Assembly: GCA_045592745.1 (NCBI GenBank)
Contig: JAZNVH010000010.1
Location: 1 to 64,000 of the forward strand
Source: Aphodoplasma sp045592745
GTDB taxonomy: Bacteria > Bacillota > Clostridia > UBA1381 > UMGS1253
Length of the DNA stretch: 64,000 bases
Direction of reading: 5' to 3'
Part shown: positions 7,127 to 16,487 of the stretch, piece after piece
How positions within the stretch are numbered: position 1 is the first letter of the stretch
Layout: every line of letters begins with the position of its first letter
Made by a program: the position numbers and the translations under genes
The notes under the pieces: model-generated
What the model saw: the letters and a program-made list of their open reading frames with translations, nothing else
The model's database searches: none
Told to the model about the DNA's origin: nothing

Positions 7127-10100
7127 ATGAATAATAATATATTAGAGTCTACGAGATTGATTCGCATTGTGAAAAATATTAATGGTTCAAAAAATCATCG
7201 TTACTCTTATCAAGATTTTGTTTTGGAAACATTTTATACATTTGGTTATTTTGATAAATTAATGTATATAAAACCTAAAAACGAAAAATATTTATCTTAT
7301 AAAAATTGTTTAGGAATAGAATATCCGAATAAAAAAGAAAATGTATTATCTGAACAGCTTTTCTGTTTATATGGAGGGAAAGATTATGAACAGAATTATG
7401 ATGTTTTTGAATATCAGAACGAGGACAAGCCTTTTTTAGGAATTATTCTTGTTTCTATAAATAAAACTAGCGAAAAAAACTTTGCGTCTTTGACAGATAA
7501 AATAGCGAAAAGTTTTATTAACATTTTAAAAGATGAAACTTTTCTTTCAGGAACATACCGAACTTTGAATTGTGCAGATTTGTGTGTTGTGCTTAGAACA
7601 TCTTCTTTGGAAGATATATATTTGACTTTTGCTGCTTTAAAGCAATATCTTGATAAGGAAGAAATAGAATCTAATTTAACTACATTTCAGTGTATATCTA
7701 AAAATGTTAAAACTTTAAACGCAAGTCTTTATCAATATAATAAAAATATAGAATTTGATTTAAGAGTAACGAATATAGACGAATATGAACAACGCGGATA
7801 TGATTGTAAAGGCGTATTAGGAATTGGCAGTAATGTAATTCGTGTGCCTTTTAAAGAATATTTTGAAAAAATTTTCCCTATGTTTATAGATAATAGGTTT
7901 TATAATAATTCTAATCCCGTAGATATCATTCATGAGAGAATATTTTTTAATAATCACACTCTGAATTCAAACAATTATTTATCGCCCAATTTTTGTATGG
8001 ATAAAAAAAGGCGTTATATAGATGCACTTCGTCAAGAGGTAGAGTCTATTGAAAACAAAGTTAAAAACATTCCTTTTGGAAAATATCAAATTGAAGAAGA
8101 TTTATTATTAATACACGAACTCATCAATACTTTTTGTGATTTGTGGTATCAATTTACCAGTGTAAATGGATATATTTTCTATGTTCAATGCTGTTTATTA
8201 TTTGATGGTATTAAAAAGAATTTAGACAATATACAAAATGCTAATACTGATGAGAATAAGATGCGGTTCTGCAAAATATTGAAGACTAATGGTAAAAAAG
8301 CTATAAATTGTATCAATAATTACAATAAAATCCTTCAATATTTAAATCAGAATTCCGTAAATTTTCCTACTCATGAAATGCAAGCAAAAGTAAATACCGA
8401 AAAGTATTTATTAGCGTATACAGCATATTTACATAATATATGCAATGAATTTTACAACCAATATGATCGTGATGAAAAAGAAAAAAGACGAAAAATTCTT
8501 CCCATTGCATTATTTGATACGAATGAAAAAGCGATATCTGCAATTACATTGTTTGATAAAGAACCAGAAGAATATACACAAGAACGCATGAGTTTGTATG
8601 CTGTTGTTTTTCCTAATTATAGTAGATTTGCTAATATTAGGCACGTTATTCCTCTTTTAACGCATGAGTTATCTCATGAGTTTAGATATTTAAAGCGCAA
8701 GGAAAGAAATAAAGCCATTGTAGAGTATTTACTTGAAGATTTGGCAGTTAAAATTGTTCGAGAATTATTGAGAGAATCAGAGATAAAAACATTAACAATT
8801 AATGGGCTACAGACATTCATAACTAGAATTTTATTTGAAGTATTAAATGAAGTTATTTTAGGCGATGATAATTTGTTCTGCGGTTGGCACATGTATGAAA
8901 TTCCAGATAAGTTGAAGAATCTAATTGATGAACAGCTTTTATCTTTCACTGATAGAACAAGTGAAAGAATTATTTACAATACTAATAAAGATTCGCTTCT
9001 TAGTCTTAATAGTAATATAGCTGGCAACCATATCGAAGAACTTTATAATTGGATTTACTTTAAAAAACAGCAATTTGTTGATGACCATCAGGTAGAACAA
9101 ATGAAAAGGTATAAAACAAATGCTGATATTAAAAAAATTGAATTACTAATTGCAAAGATGAAATCCGGAAAAGAAATTATTGACCAAAGAAAAATAATTG
9201 CAGAATATAGTATATTGCATAAAGTTATTAATGATATACTAAAAATATCGTATGAGAATTTGTATGTTGATTTTTGTAATTATGTAAATACCGTTATTGG
9301 ATTTTCGTATGATGAAGTTAAATTTTCTAACTCAAAACTTATTTTAACACAAATTCATAATTTTTATAAGGATAGGGTTTTAAGTGATAAAAATCAAGAT
9401 AACAAAGATGAAATAATAAAATTTTGCGAAGAAATTATAGACATAACCTTGCGGTTAAATATTATCGGAACTGCATTCCCAATACATAAAACATCTACTA
9501 CACAAGTAGATTCAAATTTAGAAAAGATATTTAACCATCTTCATAAAAAAGTGGAAGAAGAATGTTGTTCAGTAGATTCAGAGTATCATATATTTTTCCG
9601 TTCATCAAAATATAGAAATATATTTAATACTATGGGATTATATAATGAACAAAAAGATGTCTTTGTTGTCTTATTAAAGAAAGTTTTATACAGAATTAGT
9701 GGTCAAATACATAATTCGTTTGTAGAAAAAATAGCTTGTTACGGAGAGATATGTGCTGATCTAGGAATGTGTGCAGCTTTTAATTTTTCTCCATTTGGTT
9801 ATGTGCGTTTTTTAACAAATATATTTGAAAAAGAAAAATTTGAAACATGGGTAAAGGGGCAATCTAAGACATCTGACCGTATAAATGCCGTTGTAACAAC
9901 CCTGCTAAGGTATCAGGCTTGCAAAATTTCACCATTGGACGGTACAGATGCGGAACAAAATTTTAACGATTTAAAGAGAGAATTTTGTATAAAGCTTTAT
10001 GAATATGTAAATCAAAACTTTGTTGTTAATGAAAATAAGGCAAACAAGTTTTATGAAAAAATCAATGAAAATATTGATTTTATGAAAAATTACATGAATA

Positions 10101-10444
10101 GAATAAATATTTTTGAAATCCAATACTCTGACAACGGAATTCAGGAACACTTTGATACTTTATACAAGGAAATTAATGAGGCGAACTGGGTGAAAAATTG
10201 CAAAGCCGAAATAACATTGAATGCAATTGGTGAATATTACAATGCTAATAAAATTACAGAGCAACAAGAAAAGCAGTATTGTACTTTTTTTGAGCATCAT
10301 ATAAACTTTGTTTTTAAGTACTATTGCAAACATAGAGAAGTTTATAATCGATTAATAAATGCAATTAATAGTCAGGATGATGTTCTATCGCTTGGACAAT
10401 GTATGAAGATACTTTTTGAAGATGAGGGGGGCAGACAAAACTAA
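7127..10444 (+). CDS. 1105-residue protein with a zincin-like HExxH motif
   Basis: A large, mostly helical, cytoplasmic-looking protein that I do not recognise as a known family. Residues 513-517 are HELSH (LLTHELSHEFRYL), the zinc-binding HExxH of metallopeptidases. Far downstream, EICADLG (874-880) and SDRI (916-919) resemble the third-ligand ExxAD and the late S/H-x-x-R-I element of M48-like zincins, which would imply a roughly 350-residue helical insertion in the protease fold. Ribosome-binding site GAAAGGAAG; ATG start. The next gene, a FRG-domain protein, starts 22 bases after the stop, so the two are probably one operon. The gene is very AT-rich and without housekeeping neighbours, which points to horizontal acquisition. 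Inference: protease effector or sensor of a defence-like module. Confidence 0.7.
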   Translation: MNNNILESTRLIRIVKNINGSKNHRYSYQDFVLETFYTFGYFDKLMYIKPKNEKYLSYKNCLGIEYPNKKENVLSEQLFCLYGGKDYEQNYDVFEYQNEDKPFLGIILVSINKTSEKNFASLTDKIAKSFINILKDETFLSGTYRTLNCADLCVVLRTSSLEDIYLTFAALKQYLDKEEIESNLTTFQCISKNVKTLNASLYQYNKNIEFDLRVTNIDEYEQRGYDCKGVLGIGSNVIRVPFKEYFEKIFPMFIDNRFYNNSNPVDIIHERIFFNNHTLNSNNYLSPNFCMDKKRRYIDALRQEVESIENKVKNIPFGKYQIEEDLLLIHELINTFCDLWYQFTSVNGYIFYVQCCLLFDGIKKNLDNIQNANTDENKMRFCKILKTNGKKAINCINNYNKILQYLNQNSVNFPTHEMQAKVNTEKYLLAYTAYLHNICNEFYNQYDRDEKEKRRKILPIALFDTNEKAISAITLFDKEPEEYTQERMSLYAVVFPNYSRFANIRHVIPLLTHELSHEFRYLKRKERNKAIVEYLLEDLAVKIVRELLRESEIKTLTINGLQTFITRILFEVLNEVILGDDNLFCGWHMYEIPDKLKNLIDEQLLSFTDRTSERIIYNTNKDSLLSLNSNIAGNHIEELYNWIYFKKQQFVDDHQVEQMKRYKTNADIKKIELLIAKMKSGKEIIDQRKIIAEYSILHKVINDILKISYENLYVDFCNYVNTVIGFSYDEVKFSNSKLILTQIHNFYKDRVLSDKNQDNKDEIIKFCEEIIDITLRLNIIGTAFPIHKTSTTQVDSNLEKIFNHLHKKVEEECCSVDSEYHIFFRSSKYRNIFNTMGLYNEQKDVFVVLLKKVLYRISGQIHNSFVEKIACYGEICADLGMCAAFNFSPFGYVRFLTNIFEKEKFETWVKGQSKTSDRINAVVTTLLRYQACKISPLDGTDAEQNFNDLKREFCIKLYEYVNQNFVVNENKANKFYEKINENIDFMKNYMNRINIFEIQYSDNGIQEHFDTLYKEINEANWVKNCKAEITLNAIGEYYNANKITEQQEKQYCTFFEHHINFVFKYYCKHREVYNRLINAINSQDDVLSLGQCMKILFEDEGGRQN

Positions 10445-10466
10445 TTAGAAGGTTTTGGAATGTTTT

Positions 10467-11570
10467 ATGAAGGAATATGATGTATATACCCTAGAGGAGT
10501 TTTATTCAGTAATTGGAAACAATCCTTTTAAATTAACCGAAAAAAGTAAAACCATTTGGTTTCGCGGACATGAGTTTAATTACTATGATTTACAACCATC
10601 GATGCAAAGGAGCTTTATACCTAAATCCAATTCAAATTTTACGAATACACAGTTAACACTAAGAGAATTTGCAAGATACCAAAGCTTTTCCGCAAGAACA
10701 ACTCATTGTGTTGGTGATAACATTTCTTCAAAATTGGAATGGCAAGAGGTTTACCAACATCATTTAGGAAAAACTAGAATGATGGATTGGTCAGAATCAG
10801 CTAGAACGGCTCTTTCCTTTGCACTTGAATCATATCTAACGCCAAAAAACACTCTTGATTTATCTAATAAGAGAAGATTATGCACTCCGGTTGTTTGGAT
10901 GCTAAATCCGCAAAAACTTAACGAAAAAGTCTTTGATTTTTTCACATCGGAAGGTGGAAAAAAAGTTGCGTTGCAGGCTTTTACAGACTTAGACATCAAA
11001 AAAAATGATAAAGAAAGAATTATCAATAAAATGTCATTAGAAAAGAATATATATTTTGCAACGAACGAAAAGAACATTAAGATAGATGACGAAAGTATTG
11101 CTGGTATATTGAGTTTGTGTGTATTAGATAAATTTAGAACTGAAAATATTTCAAGAATAAAAAATCTCGTAAAAACAATGGAATTCAACCCATTCTACTA
11201 TCTATGTTTACGTTATTATAGTGATGCATTACCAAGCGAAATAAAAAAAGGTACAGATGACATACTTCCACCTTTAGCAATTCTTCAGCCATATCATAGT
11301 GAAAGGATTCGTGCTCAACGAGGGGTATTTACGATATTTCCTAATTATATCTTAAAGAATAAGGCTGAAGATGTATATAACACAAGTAAATTTGATGTTA
11401 GAAAAATGGAAAACCAAATGAGTATACAAGATTGTTTGATTAAAATTAATATCTTAAACCCCGTAGAAGTTGCCAAATCTTTAATAATGTCTGGTGAAAG
11501 AAGAAGCGAACTTTATCCCGATGTTGATGTGTATACGGAAATGATAGAAAGTGAAAAGTTCTATATTTAA
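10467..11570 (+). CDS. FRG-domain protein
   Basis: A 367-residue protein with the FRG domain: WFRGHE (31-36) with DLQPSMQRS, then HHLGKTRMMDW (98-108) with ALSFALE, matching the W-F-R-G and H-x-G-x-x-T-R-x-x-D-W signatures of that family. FRG proteins are soluble proteins of uncertain activity that occur often in bacterial accessory and defence loci. I choose ATG 10467 with GGAA upstream; the in-frame TTG at 10455 is only 2 bases after AGAAGG. It follows the HExxH gene by 22 bases and is closed by a terminator, so it is the last gene of the unit. The C-terminal region (about 210-367) has no motif I recognise. Confidence 0.8.
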   Translation: MKEYDVYTLEEFYSVIGNNPFKLTEKSKTIWFRGHEFNYYDLQPSMQRSFIPKSNSNFTNTQLTLREFARYQSFSARTTHCVGDNISSKLEWQEVYQHHLGKTRMMDWSESARTALSFALESYLTPKNTLDLSNKRRLCTPVVWMLNPQKLNEKVFDFFTSEGGKKVALQAFTDLDIKKNDKERIINKMSLEKNIYFATNEKNIKIDDESIAGILSLCVLDKFRTENISRIKNLVKTMEFNPFYYLCLRYYSDALPSEIKKGTDDILPPLAILQPYHSERIRAQRGVFTIFPNYILKNKAEDVYNTSKFDVRKMENQMSIQDCLIKINILNPVEVAKSLIMSGERRSELYPDVDVYTEMIESEKFYI

Positions 11571-11580
11571 TATCTTTATG

Positions 11581-11620
11581 TATCCTCCCTGTGCTCAAAA
11601 GCACAAGGAGGATATTTTTT
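11581..11620 (+). terminator. Terminator of the HExxH/FRG unit
   Basis: TATCCTCCCTGTGCT and AGCACAAGGAGGATA form a long stem with one mismatch and a 4-base loop, followed by TTTTTT. Confidence 0.85.
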
Positions 11621-11689
11621 ATGCAAATAATTGTGTAAATTAACACCCTTTTTCCGTTTATGAAATGAGATGTTATAACATGGCGCATC

Positions 11690-12094
11690 TTAGTAGCAAA
11701 TAGATTTTGCAAAGTCTTCAAAACCACCATACACATATTCATGTATTATAACTTCTTCTGCTCGGTTGCGAATATTATTCATCTTCTGCACCCAAGCTAT
11801 TTGGTCTGTTGCCTTTAACTGCTCGGTAACGCCCTCTTGCTTTGCCATTTTTGCGATCATATCTTTCAATACAATATGGCAAGTTTCGTCTATCTCTGCA
11901 AGATGTTCAAACAATTTGCCTTCAATAAAAAGAATTATGTAATAGGATTTGTGATGTTCTTTCAAGAAAGTTTTTCGCAAATTTCCATATTTACCGATAT
12001 TGTACTTCTTTGCGTCGGGTACTGTGATATTAGGAATATAGTAATCTCCGACCTTTGTGTATGTTCCGCCGTTCTTTTCAAATATTGATTTCAT
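11690..12094 (-). CDS. TnpV-family transposon protein
   Basis: A 134-residue protein (MKSIFEKNGGTYTKVGDYYIPNI...) that matches the TnpV family found on Clostridia and Firmicutes transposons, including GKYGNLRKTFLKEH, ending near AEEVIIHEYVYG. Its molecular role is not established. Start: ATG 12094 with GGAGG 8 bases upstream; the in-frame TTG at 12109 overlaps that ribosome-binding site. It faces the FRG operon convergently and diverges from the 45-residue gene at 12226. No recombinase or terminal repeat is visible nearby, so it is probably a stranded element remnant. Confidence 0.8.
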   Translation of the reverse strand: MKSIFEKNGGTYTKVGDYYIPNITVPDAKKYNIGKYGNLRKTFLKEHHKSYYIILFIEGKLFEHLAEIDETCHIVLKDMIAKMAKQEGVTEQLKATDQIAWVQKMNNIRNRAEEVIIHEYVYGGFEDFAKSICY

Positions 12095-12225
12095 TGTAAA
12101 ATCCTCCAAAATTTATTTTTCTACAATATCATATCAATCCGGCTGTATAACACATTTTTACCTTTCTTCCTTATCGTCATTTAACATCGGCTGGCGCATT
12201 TTTTTAATTTAAAGGAGAGTTTGTT

Positions 12226-12363
12226 ATGCCCGATTACAAAGTGATGTATTTTGATTTATTCAATTCGGTTACCAAGGCAATAGAGATATTGTGCGATGCC
12301 CAGAAAAAAGCTGAGGAGGCTTATATCAATGCGGTGCAAAAGACTGAAGAATCCGACAATTAA
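12226..12363 (+). CDS. Small conserved protein of mobile elements
   Basis: A 45-residue acidic, helical protein beginning MPDYKVMYFDLFNSVTKAIE and ending in an Ala/Glu/Lys-rich tail. Short proteins with the pattern (M)xDYKxMYxxLFxxxxxAIxIL are common on Clostridia phages and conjugative elements; function unknown. AAAGGAGAG lies 5-6 bases before the ATG, and the frame is clean, so I regard it as a real gene. It ends about 90 bases before the convergent groEL stop and marks the right end of the accessory region. Confidence 0.65.
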   Translation: MPDYKVMYFDLFNSVTKAIEILCDAQKKAEEAYINAVQKTEESDN

Positions 12364-12451
12364 GCTGCATACATCATAAACGCAAACACAAAAAAGGGTT
12401 ATGAATTTATCACAACCCAAATTTATTATATTTATTATTGACGCATCAGGA

Positions 12452-14086
12452 TTAATACATCCCCATGCCGCCGCCCATTCCGGGAGCGCCAGCGCTCATA
12501 GCCGGTTCAGGAGCGGGCTTATCAGCAACAACGCTCTCTGTTGTAAGAACCATAGATGCAACGCTTGCAGCGTTTTGAAGTGCACTTCTTGTAACCTTTG
12601 CAGGGTCAACGATACCTGCTTTAACCATATCAACATATTCCTCTGTAAGAGCGTTATAACCGATGCCCTTTGCAGAATTCTTGATTTTCTCAACGATTAC
12701 ACTGCCTTCAACACCTGCGTTTGCAGCAATCTGACGAACAGGCTCTTCGAGCGCCTTAAGAACAATTGCAACACCTGTTTTCTCATCTCCTGATGTTGTG
12801 CCAAGAAGCTTTGCAACGTTATCAAGAGAAGCAATATATGTGCTGCCGCCACCTGCTACGATGCCTTCTTCAACAGCCGCCTTTGTAGCTGCCAAAGCGT
12901 CTTCTATTCTAAGCTTAAGCTCTTTCATTTCTGTTTCAGTAGCTGCACCAACCTTGATTACAGCAACACCGCCTGAAAGCTTTGCAAGTCTTTCCTGAAG
13001 CTTTTCTTTATCAAACTCAGATGAAGTTTCTTCAATCTGTGCTTTAATCTGAGAAATTCTTGATTTGATTGCTTCTTTATCACCAAAACCGTCAACGATG
13101 ATTGTGTTTTCCTTCTGAACCTTAACCTGTCTTGCACGTCCAAGCTGATTGATTGTAGTTTCCTTCAAATCAAGGCCAAGCTCTTCGCTGATAACTTCAC
13201 CACCTGTAAGGATTGCGATATCACGAAGCATTTCCTTTCTTCTGTCACCAAAGCCGGGAGCCTTTACAGCAACACATGTGAATGTTCCGCGAAGCTTGTT
13301 TACAACGAGTGTTGCCATAGCTTCGCCCTCGATATCCTCGGCAATGATAAGAAGCTTTTTACCCTGCTGAACAATCTGTTCCAAAACGGGCAAAATGTCC
13401 TGAATATTTGAAATCTTTTTATCTGTAATAAGGATGTACGGGTCATCAAGCTCTGCTTCCATTTTGTCAGTATCTGTAACCATGTACGGCGAAACGTAAC
13501 CGCGGTCAAACTGCATACCTTCAACGATTTCTGAGTAGGTTTCAGCAGTCTTTGACTCTTCAACAGTGATAACACCATCGCTTGTAACCTTTTCCATTGC
13601 CTCTGCAATAAGGTTACCGATTGTTTCGTCAGCAGCAGAAACCGATGCAACTCTTGCGATATCTTCTTTGCCGTTTACTGTCTTTGCACTCGATTTTACA
13701 TATTCAATAGCGGCGTCAACAGCCTTTGCGATACCCTTTCTTATAATCATCGGGTTTGCACCTGCTGCAACGTTTTTAAGGCCTTCGCGTACAAGTGCCT
13801 GTGCAAGAAGTGTAGCAGTTGTTGTACCGTCACCTGCAACGTCATTTGTCTTTGTTGCAACTTCTTTTACAAGCTGAGCGCCCATATTTTCAAAAGCGTC
13901 CTCAAGCTCAATTTCCTTTGCGATTGTAACGCCGTCATTTGTGATAAGCGGTGCGCCGAATTTTTTATCAAGCACAACGTTTCTTCCTTTTGGACCGAGT
14001 GTTACCTTTACTGTATCAGCAAGCTGATTAAGTCCTCTTTCAAGGGCATTTCTCGCCTCTTGACCGAATAATATATCCTTAGCCAT
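12452..14086 (-). CDS. groEL: Chaperonin GroEL
   Basis: A 544-residue Hsp60 chaperonin that forms the double-ring ATP-driven folding chamber in the cytoplasm. It shows the starting MAKDILFG, the nucleotide motif GDGTTTATLL, the apical domain, and a GGM-rich C-terminal tail (GMGGGMGMY). Start ATG 14086 is preceded by GGAGG; a TTG 15 bases further up would not add conserved residues. It lies 30 bases downstream of groES and is transcribed with it from the CIRCE-controlled promoter. Length and content are normal for the family. Confidence 0.98.
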   Translation of the reverse strand: MAKDILFGQEARNALERGLNQLADTVKVTLGPKGRNVVLDKKFGAPLITNDGVTIAKEIELEDAFENMGAQLVKEVATKTNDVAGDGTTTATLLAQALVREGLKNVAAGANPMIIRKGIAKAVDAAIEYVKSSAKTVNGKEDIARVASVSAADETIGNLIAEAMEKVTSDGVITVEESKTAETYSEIVEGMQFDRGYVSPYMVTDTDKMEAELDDPYILITDKKISNIQDILPVLEQIVQQGKKLLIIAEDIEGEAMATLVVNKLRGTFTCVAVKAPGFGDRRKEMLRDIAILTGGEVISEELGLDLKETTINQLGRARQVKVQKENTIIVDGFGDKEAIKSRISQIKAQIEETSSEFDKEKLQERLAKLSGGVAVIKVGAATETEMKELKLRIEDALAATKAAVEEGIVAGGGSTYIASLDNVAKLLGTTSGDEKTGVAIVLKALEEPVRQIAANAGVEGSVIVEKIKNSAKGIGYNALTEEYVDMVKAGIVDPAKVTRSALQNAASVASMVLTTESVVADKPAPEPAMSAGAPGMGGGMGMY

Positions 14087-14116
14087 TTTTATTACCTCCA
14101 ACCTTTTTTATTAATA

Positions 14117-14401
14117 TTAGTCTACCTTGGCAAGTATGTCGCTTTGACGTAAAATTGTATATTCAGCGCCGTCAAGCTTTACTTCTGTGCCGGAATATTT
14201 GCTTGTGATAACCTTATCACCTACCAGGACCTCCATTTTTACCTCTTTGCCATCAACCATGCCACCGGGGCCAACTGCTACAACTTCTGCCATCTGCGGT
14301 TTTTCTTTTGCAGTACCTGCAAGAATGATACCACTTTTTGTTGTATCCTCGCATTCGAGCATTTTGATAACAACTCTGTCACCTAAAGGTTTAATGTTCA
14401 T
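14117..14401 (-). CDS. groES: Co-chaperonin GroES
   Basis: A 94-residue Hsp10, the heptameric lid of GroEL. The starting MNIKPLGDRVVIK, the mobile loop (about 15-34, KSGIILAGTAKEKPQ) and the ending YTILRQSDILAKVD are typical. ATG 14401 has AGGAGG upstream. First gene of the groES-groEL operon; the CIRCE element and promoter are just upstream (14437-14496). Confidence 0.98.
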   Translation of the reverse strand: MNIKPLGDRVVIKMLECEDTTKSGIILAGTAKEKPQMAEVVAVGPGGMVDGKEVKMEVLVGDKVITSKYSGTEVKLDGAEYTILRQSDILAKVD

Positions 14402-14436
14402 ATCTATAACCTCCTAAAATTATTTACGATATATTG

Positions 14437-14463
14437 TTAGCACTCGCCTTGGTAGAGTGCTAA
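14437..14463. promoter_or_regulatory. CIRCE operator (HrcA site)
   Basis: TTAGCACTC and GAGTGCTAA separated by 9 bases, the exact CIRCE consensus bound by the heat-shock repressor HrcA. It lies between the promoter and the groES start. Confidence 0.97.
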
Positions 14464-14467
14464 CAAT

Positions 14468-14496
14468 ATATTAATTGTTTTAGCGTTTATAATCAA
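14468..14496 (-). promoter_or_regulatory. groESL promoter
   Basis: On the minus strand TTGATT (14491-14496), 17 bases, TAATAT (14468-14473), immediately upstream of CIRCE. Confidence 0.65.
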
Positions 14497-14676
14497 ATTT
14501 CAATTTTTGTAAATTATAGCCTGTTTTCTCATTATTTCTCGAAAATACTGTTGATTTCTTCTGTTTTTGCAGATTTTGAAATATTTGTATATTTTTTGTT
14601 AACAAAATCATTATAGACAAGGGTTTGGGGGATTATACAAAAAATGAATAATGAATATTGAATAATTAACAATATA

Positions 14677-14717
14677 AAAAAATAACTGCACTATCGTACG
14701 ATAATACAGTTATTTTT
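14677..14717. terminator. Hairpin in the groES-lipoprotein intergenic region
   Basis: AAAAATAACTG and CAGTTATTTTT form the outer stem, with ATCGTACGAT as an inner perfect palindrome. It is T-flanked on both strands. The region 14500-14670 holds no gene. Confidence 0.55.
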
Positions 14718-14762
14718 TGTAAGTACGATATAAATTTACTGTCATATATAATAAAAAACAAT

Positions 14763-14791
14763 CCAGCCTGCGGCATAAAAACTGCAGGCTG
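14763..14791 (-). terminator. Terminator after the 14822 lipoprotein gene
   Basis: CAGCCTGC and GCAGGCTG form an 8-bp stem; on the minus strand it is followed by a T-rich run (attgttttttatt). Confidence 0.7.
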
Positions 14792-15819
14792 TAAATTCAA
14801 GCAAAACGAACGTAGTTGTAGTTACTCAATATCAATGCGTTTAAACTCATGCATATTCGAAAACTCTTTGTAAAACACGCTGTTTCCTATTACATGAATA
14901 TTTATTATATTTCCATCGGCAAGTTTTTCTTTCTCACTTCCATCAGGACGAATTCGATATAAATCTCCCATTTCACTTTGGTTTCTGTAAAAAATCCATT
15001 CTTCGCTCGCATTTAATTCCCAGCAACGGTCTTCGCAAATACAAGTTTCAGTATCGGTGTTCAAATCATAGATAAACATTTTGTCTTCTCTGTTGCGGTC
15101 TGCATAAATCAATTTATTTCCCAGTGGCAAAAGGCGGAGTGGATATGCTTGATTAATAATCGTTGCATCCGTCCCGTCTGTCTTCATACTGCAAAGCTTT
15201 GGCTCGTTTTCAATATCCGAATAATAAATCCGGTCACCAACCATGCAAAAGTCTCCTACGCACCGAGCTAATAATTTTGCTTTTCTTCCATTTAAATCCG
15301 TGCGATATAGCTTACCCCGAGTGTAATCCTTGCCGTGGCGAAAGTATATGTGGTCATCATATACAATAAGATGTTCCGCACTTTTCCATGTCAACATTTT
15401 TCGACGCTTTCCGTCTACGGATATTTTCCATATAGCACCCGGAGAACCATGGATATAATATATATAATCGTTATATAGATTCAAATTATAGAAGAAGGGG
15501 CCTTTTGCAATAATTTCTACGGCATTTGTCTGCATATCTTTTTTGCACAAGTTTCCGTCTCCATCAAAAATATAACCATTTTTACATTCCACAAAGTAAC
15601 CGCCATGTTGAATATTTCCAAAAGAAACTTTATTTGGATGTGTTGGTTCGTGCTCAGTTTGTGCACAAGATGTGCATAATAGCAATATAAGAACAGAAAA
15701 AAGTATGAATTTGATTTTTTTAAACATCTTGTCACCTTCCTTGCTCGGCCATATCAATACCAAGGGACAATATCGTCTGCAGCAAAAAACCACAGACGAT
15801 AAATTCAAGCAAAACGAAC
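14792..15819. repeat. 20-bp direct repeat behind two lipoprotein genes
   Basis: The same 20 bases (TAAATTCAAGCAAAACGAAC) occur at 14792-14811 and at 15800-15819, in each case just downstream of a lipoprotein stop codon and next to a hairpin. The coordinates given here span both copies. It suggests that gene plus terminator units were duplicated in tandem. Confidence 0.8.
14822..15727 (-). CDS. Lipoprotein with DUF5050-like beta-propeller repeats
   Basis: A 301-residue lipoprotein: MFKKIKFILFSVLILLLC then lipobox CTSC with the acylated Cys21. The rest is built of repeated blocks such as YIYYIHGSPGAIWKI, KLYRTDLNGRK, RIYYSDIENEPKLCSM and DLYRIRPDGSEKEKL, typical of DUF5050/propeller domains that sit outside the membrane; ligand unknown. 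Start ATG 15727 has AAGGAAGGTGAC upstream; the frame extends farther up but without homology. It is the third gene of a minus-strand cluster with another lipoprotein and a putative effector. Its 3' flank shares a 20-base repeat with that of the 15831 gene. Confidence 0.75.
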   Translation of the reverse strand: MFKKIKFILFSVLILLLCTSCAQTEHEPTHPNKVSFGNIQHGGYFVECKNGYIFDGDGNLCKKDMQTNAVEIIAKGPFFYNLNLYNDYIYYIHGSPGAIWKISVDGKRRKMLTWKSAEHLIVYDDHIYFRHGKDYTRGKLYRTDLNGRKAKLLARCVGDFCMVGDRIYYSDIENEPKLCSMKTDGTDATIINQAYPLRLLPLGNKLIYADRNREDKMFIYDLNTDTETCICEDRCWELNASEEWIFYRNQSEMGDLYRIRPDGSEKEKLADGNIINIHVIGNSVFYKEFSNMHEFKRIDIE

Positions 15820-15830
15820 ATGTGATTAAA

Positions 15831-16469
15831 TTATTTTTGCTTTCTTTGGACTCGTTTTACCAAAAACATGATAGCCAGCACTACGAGCGCGATAATTAGC
15901 GGAACAATCGTGGTAACGAATAGGAAAGCTACAGCGGCAAAAACAATTAACTGTTCGAACGGTTTGTTAGAATATTCTACTGTGCCGTCGGGATATATTT
16001 TGTGATGCAAGTGATATCTGCGGTATTCTTTGTCTGCCCAGAAATCCTCCATTTCGCCAAAAATCGTTTTTGCCTCGCCCGGGAATTCGTCAAATGAATT
16101 TAAATATGTAACGGAATGGTCATTTATTTCCAAAGAAATAGGCTGCTCTTGTGCGGTAACGAAAATTTCTGCGCTATTACTCTTTTCATCGATTATACAA
16201 TAGCCTTCGTCCGAGTACACATAAACCTTGTCACCGATTCGTCTGTGGTCGGTTACATAAGATAAAAGCGCATGACTATCTCCATCATCAGTAAACACAG
16301 AAAGCCTTTGCACATCGCCATATTGTCCTATGTTAAATTTACCGTTTGGTCGGGATACAAAAACGTCATCTTTCCATGTTCCGTACGGATACCATTCAGG
16401 ATTCAGTTCTACATGACTGCAAGAGGTTAAAAACAAAAACGCAAAAACAAGTAAGAGAATTTTTTTCAT
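15831..16469 (-). CDS. Lipoprotein with C-terminal membrane segment
   Basis: A 212-residue protein not recognised as a known family. The N-terminus MKKILLLVFAFLFLTSC is a lipoprotein signal with Cys17. A compact extracytoplasmic domain (18-168) rich in aromatic residues and with GDVQRLSVF..GDKVYVYSDEGYCII follows, and the end (about 170-205) is one or two strongly hydrophobic segments closed by KRVQRKQK. Start ATG 16469, with AGGAGGCAG upstream. It lies between the putative effector (16566-17825) and a second lipoprotein. A role as immunity or surface partner of the effector is an inference from position only. Confidence 0.65.
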   Translation of the reverse strand: MKKILLLVFAFLFLTSCSHVELNPEWYPYGTWKDDVFVSRPNGKFNIGQYGDVQRLSVFTDDGDSHALLSYVTDHRRIGDKVYVYSDEGYCIIDEKSNSAEIFVTAQEQPISLEINDHSVTYLNSFDEFPGEAKTIFGEMEDFWADKEYRRYHLHHKIYPDGTVEYSNKPFEQLIVFAAVAFLFVTTIVPLIIALVVLAIMFLVKRVQRKQK

Positions 16470-16487
16470 TTTAGTCTGCCTCCTATT

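Noticed and set aside
10455..10466. TTG start for the FRG gene
   Set aside because: AGAAGG ends only 2 bases before it, too close for initiation; ATG 10467 is more plausible.
12452..14086. Several open frames antisense to groEL
   Set aside because: They mirror codon bias of the chaperonin gene, lack ribosome-binding sites and resemble no known family.
14792..15819. 20-bp direct repeats as transposon target duplication or attachment sites
   Set aside because: They lie behind two lipoprotein genes with matching hairpins and no recombinase, so gene-unit duplication explains them better.
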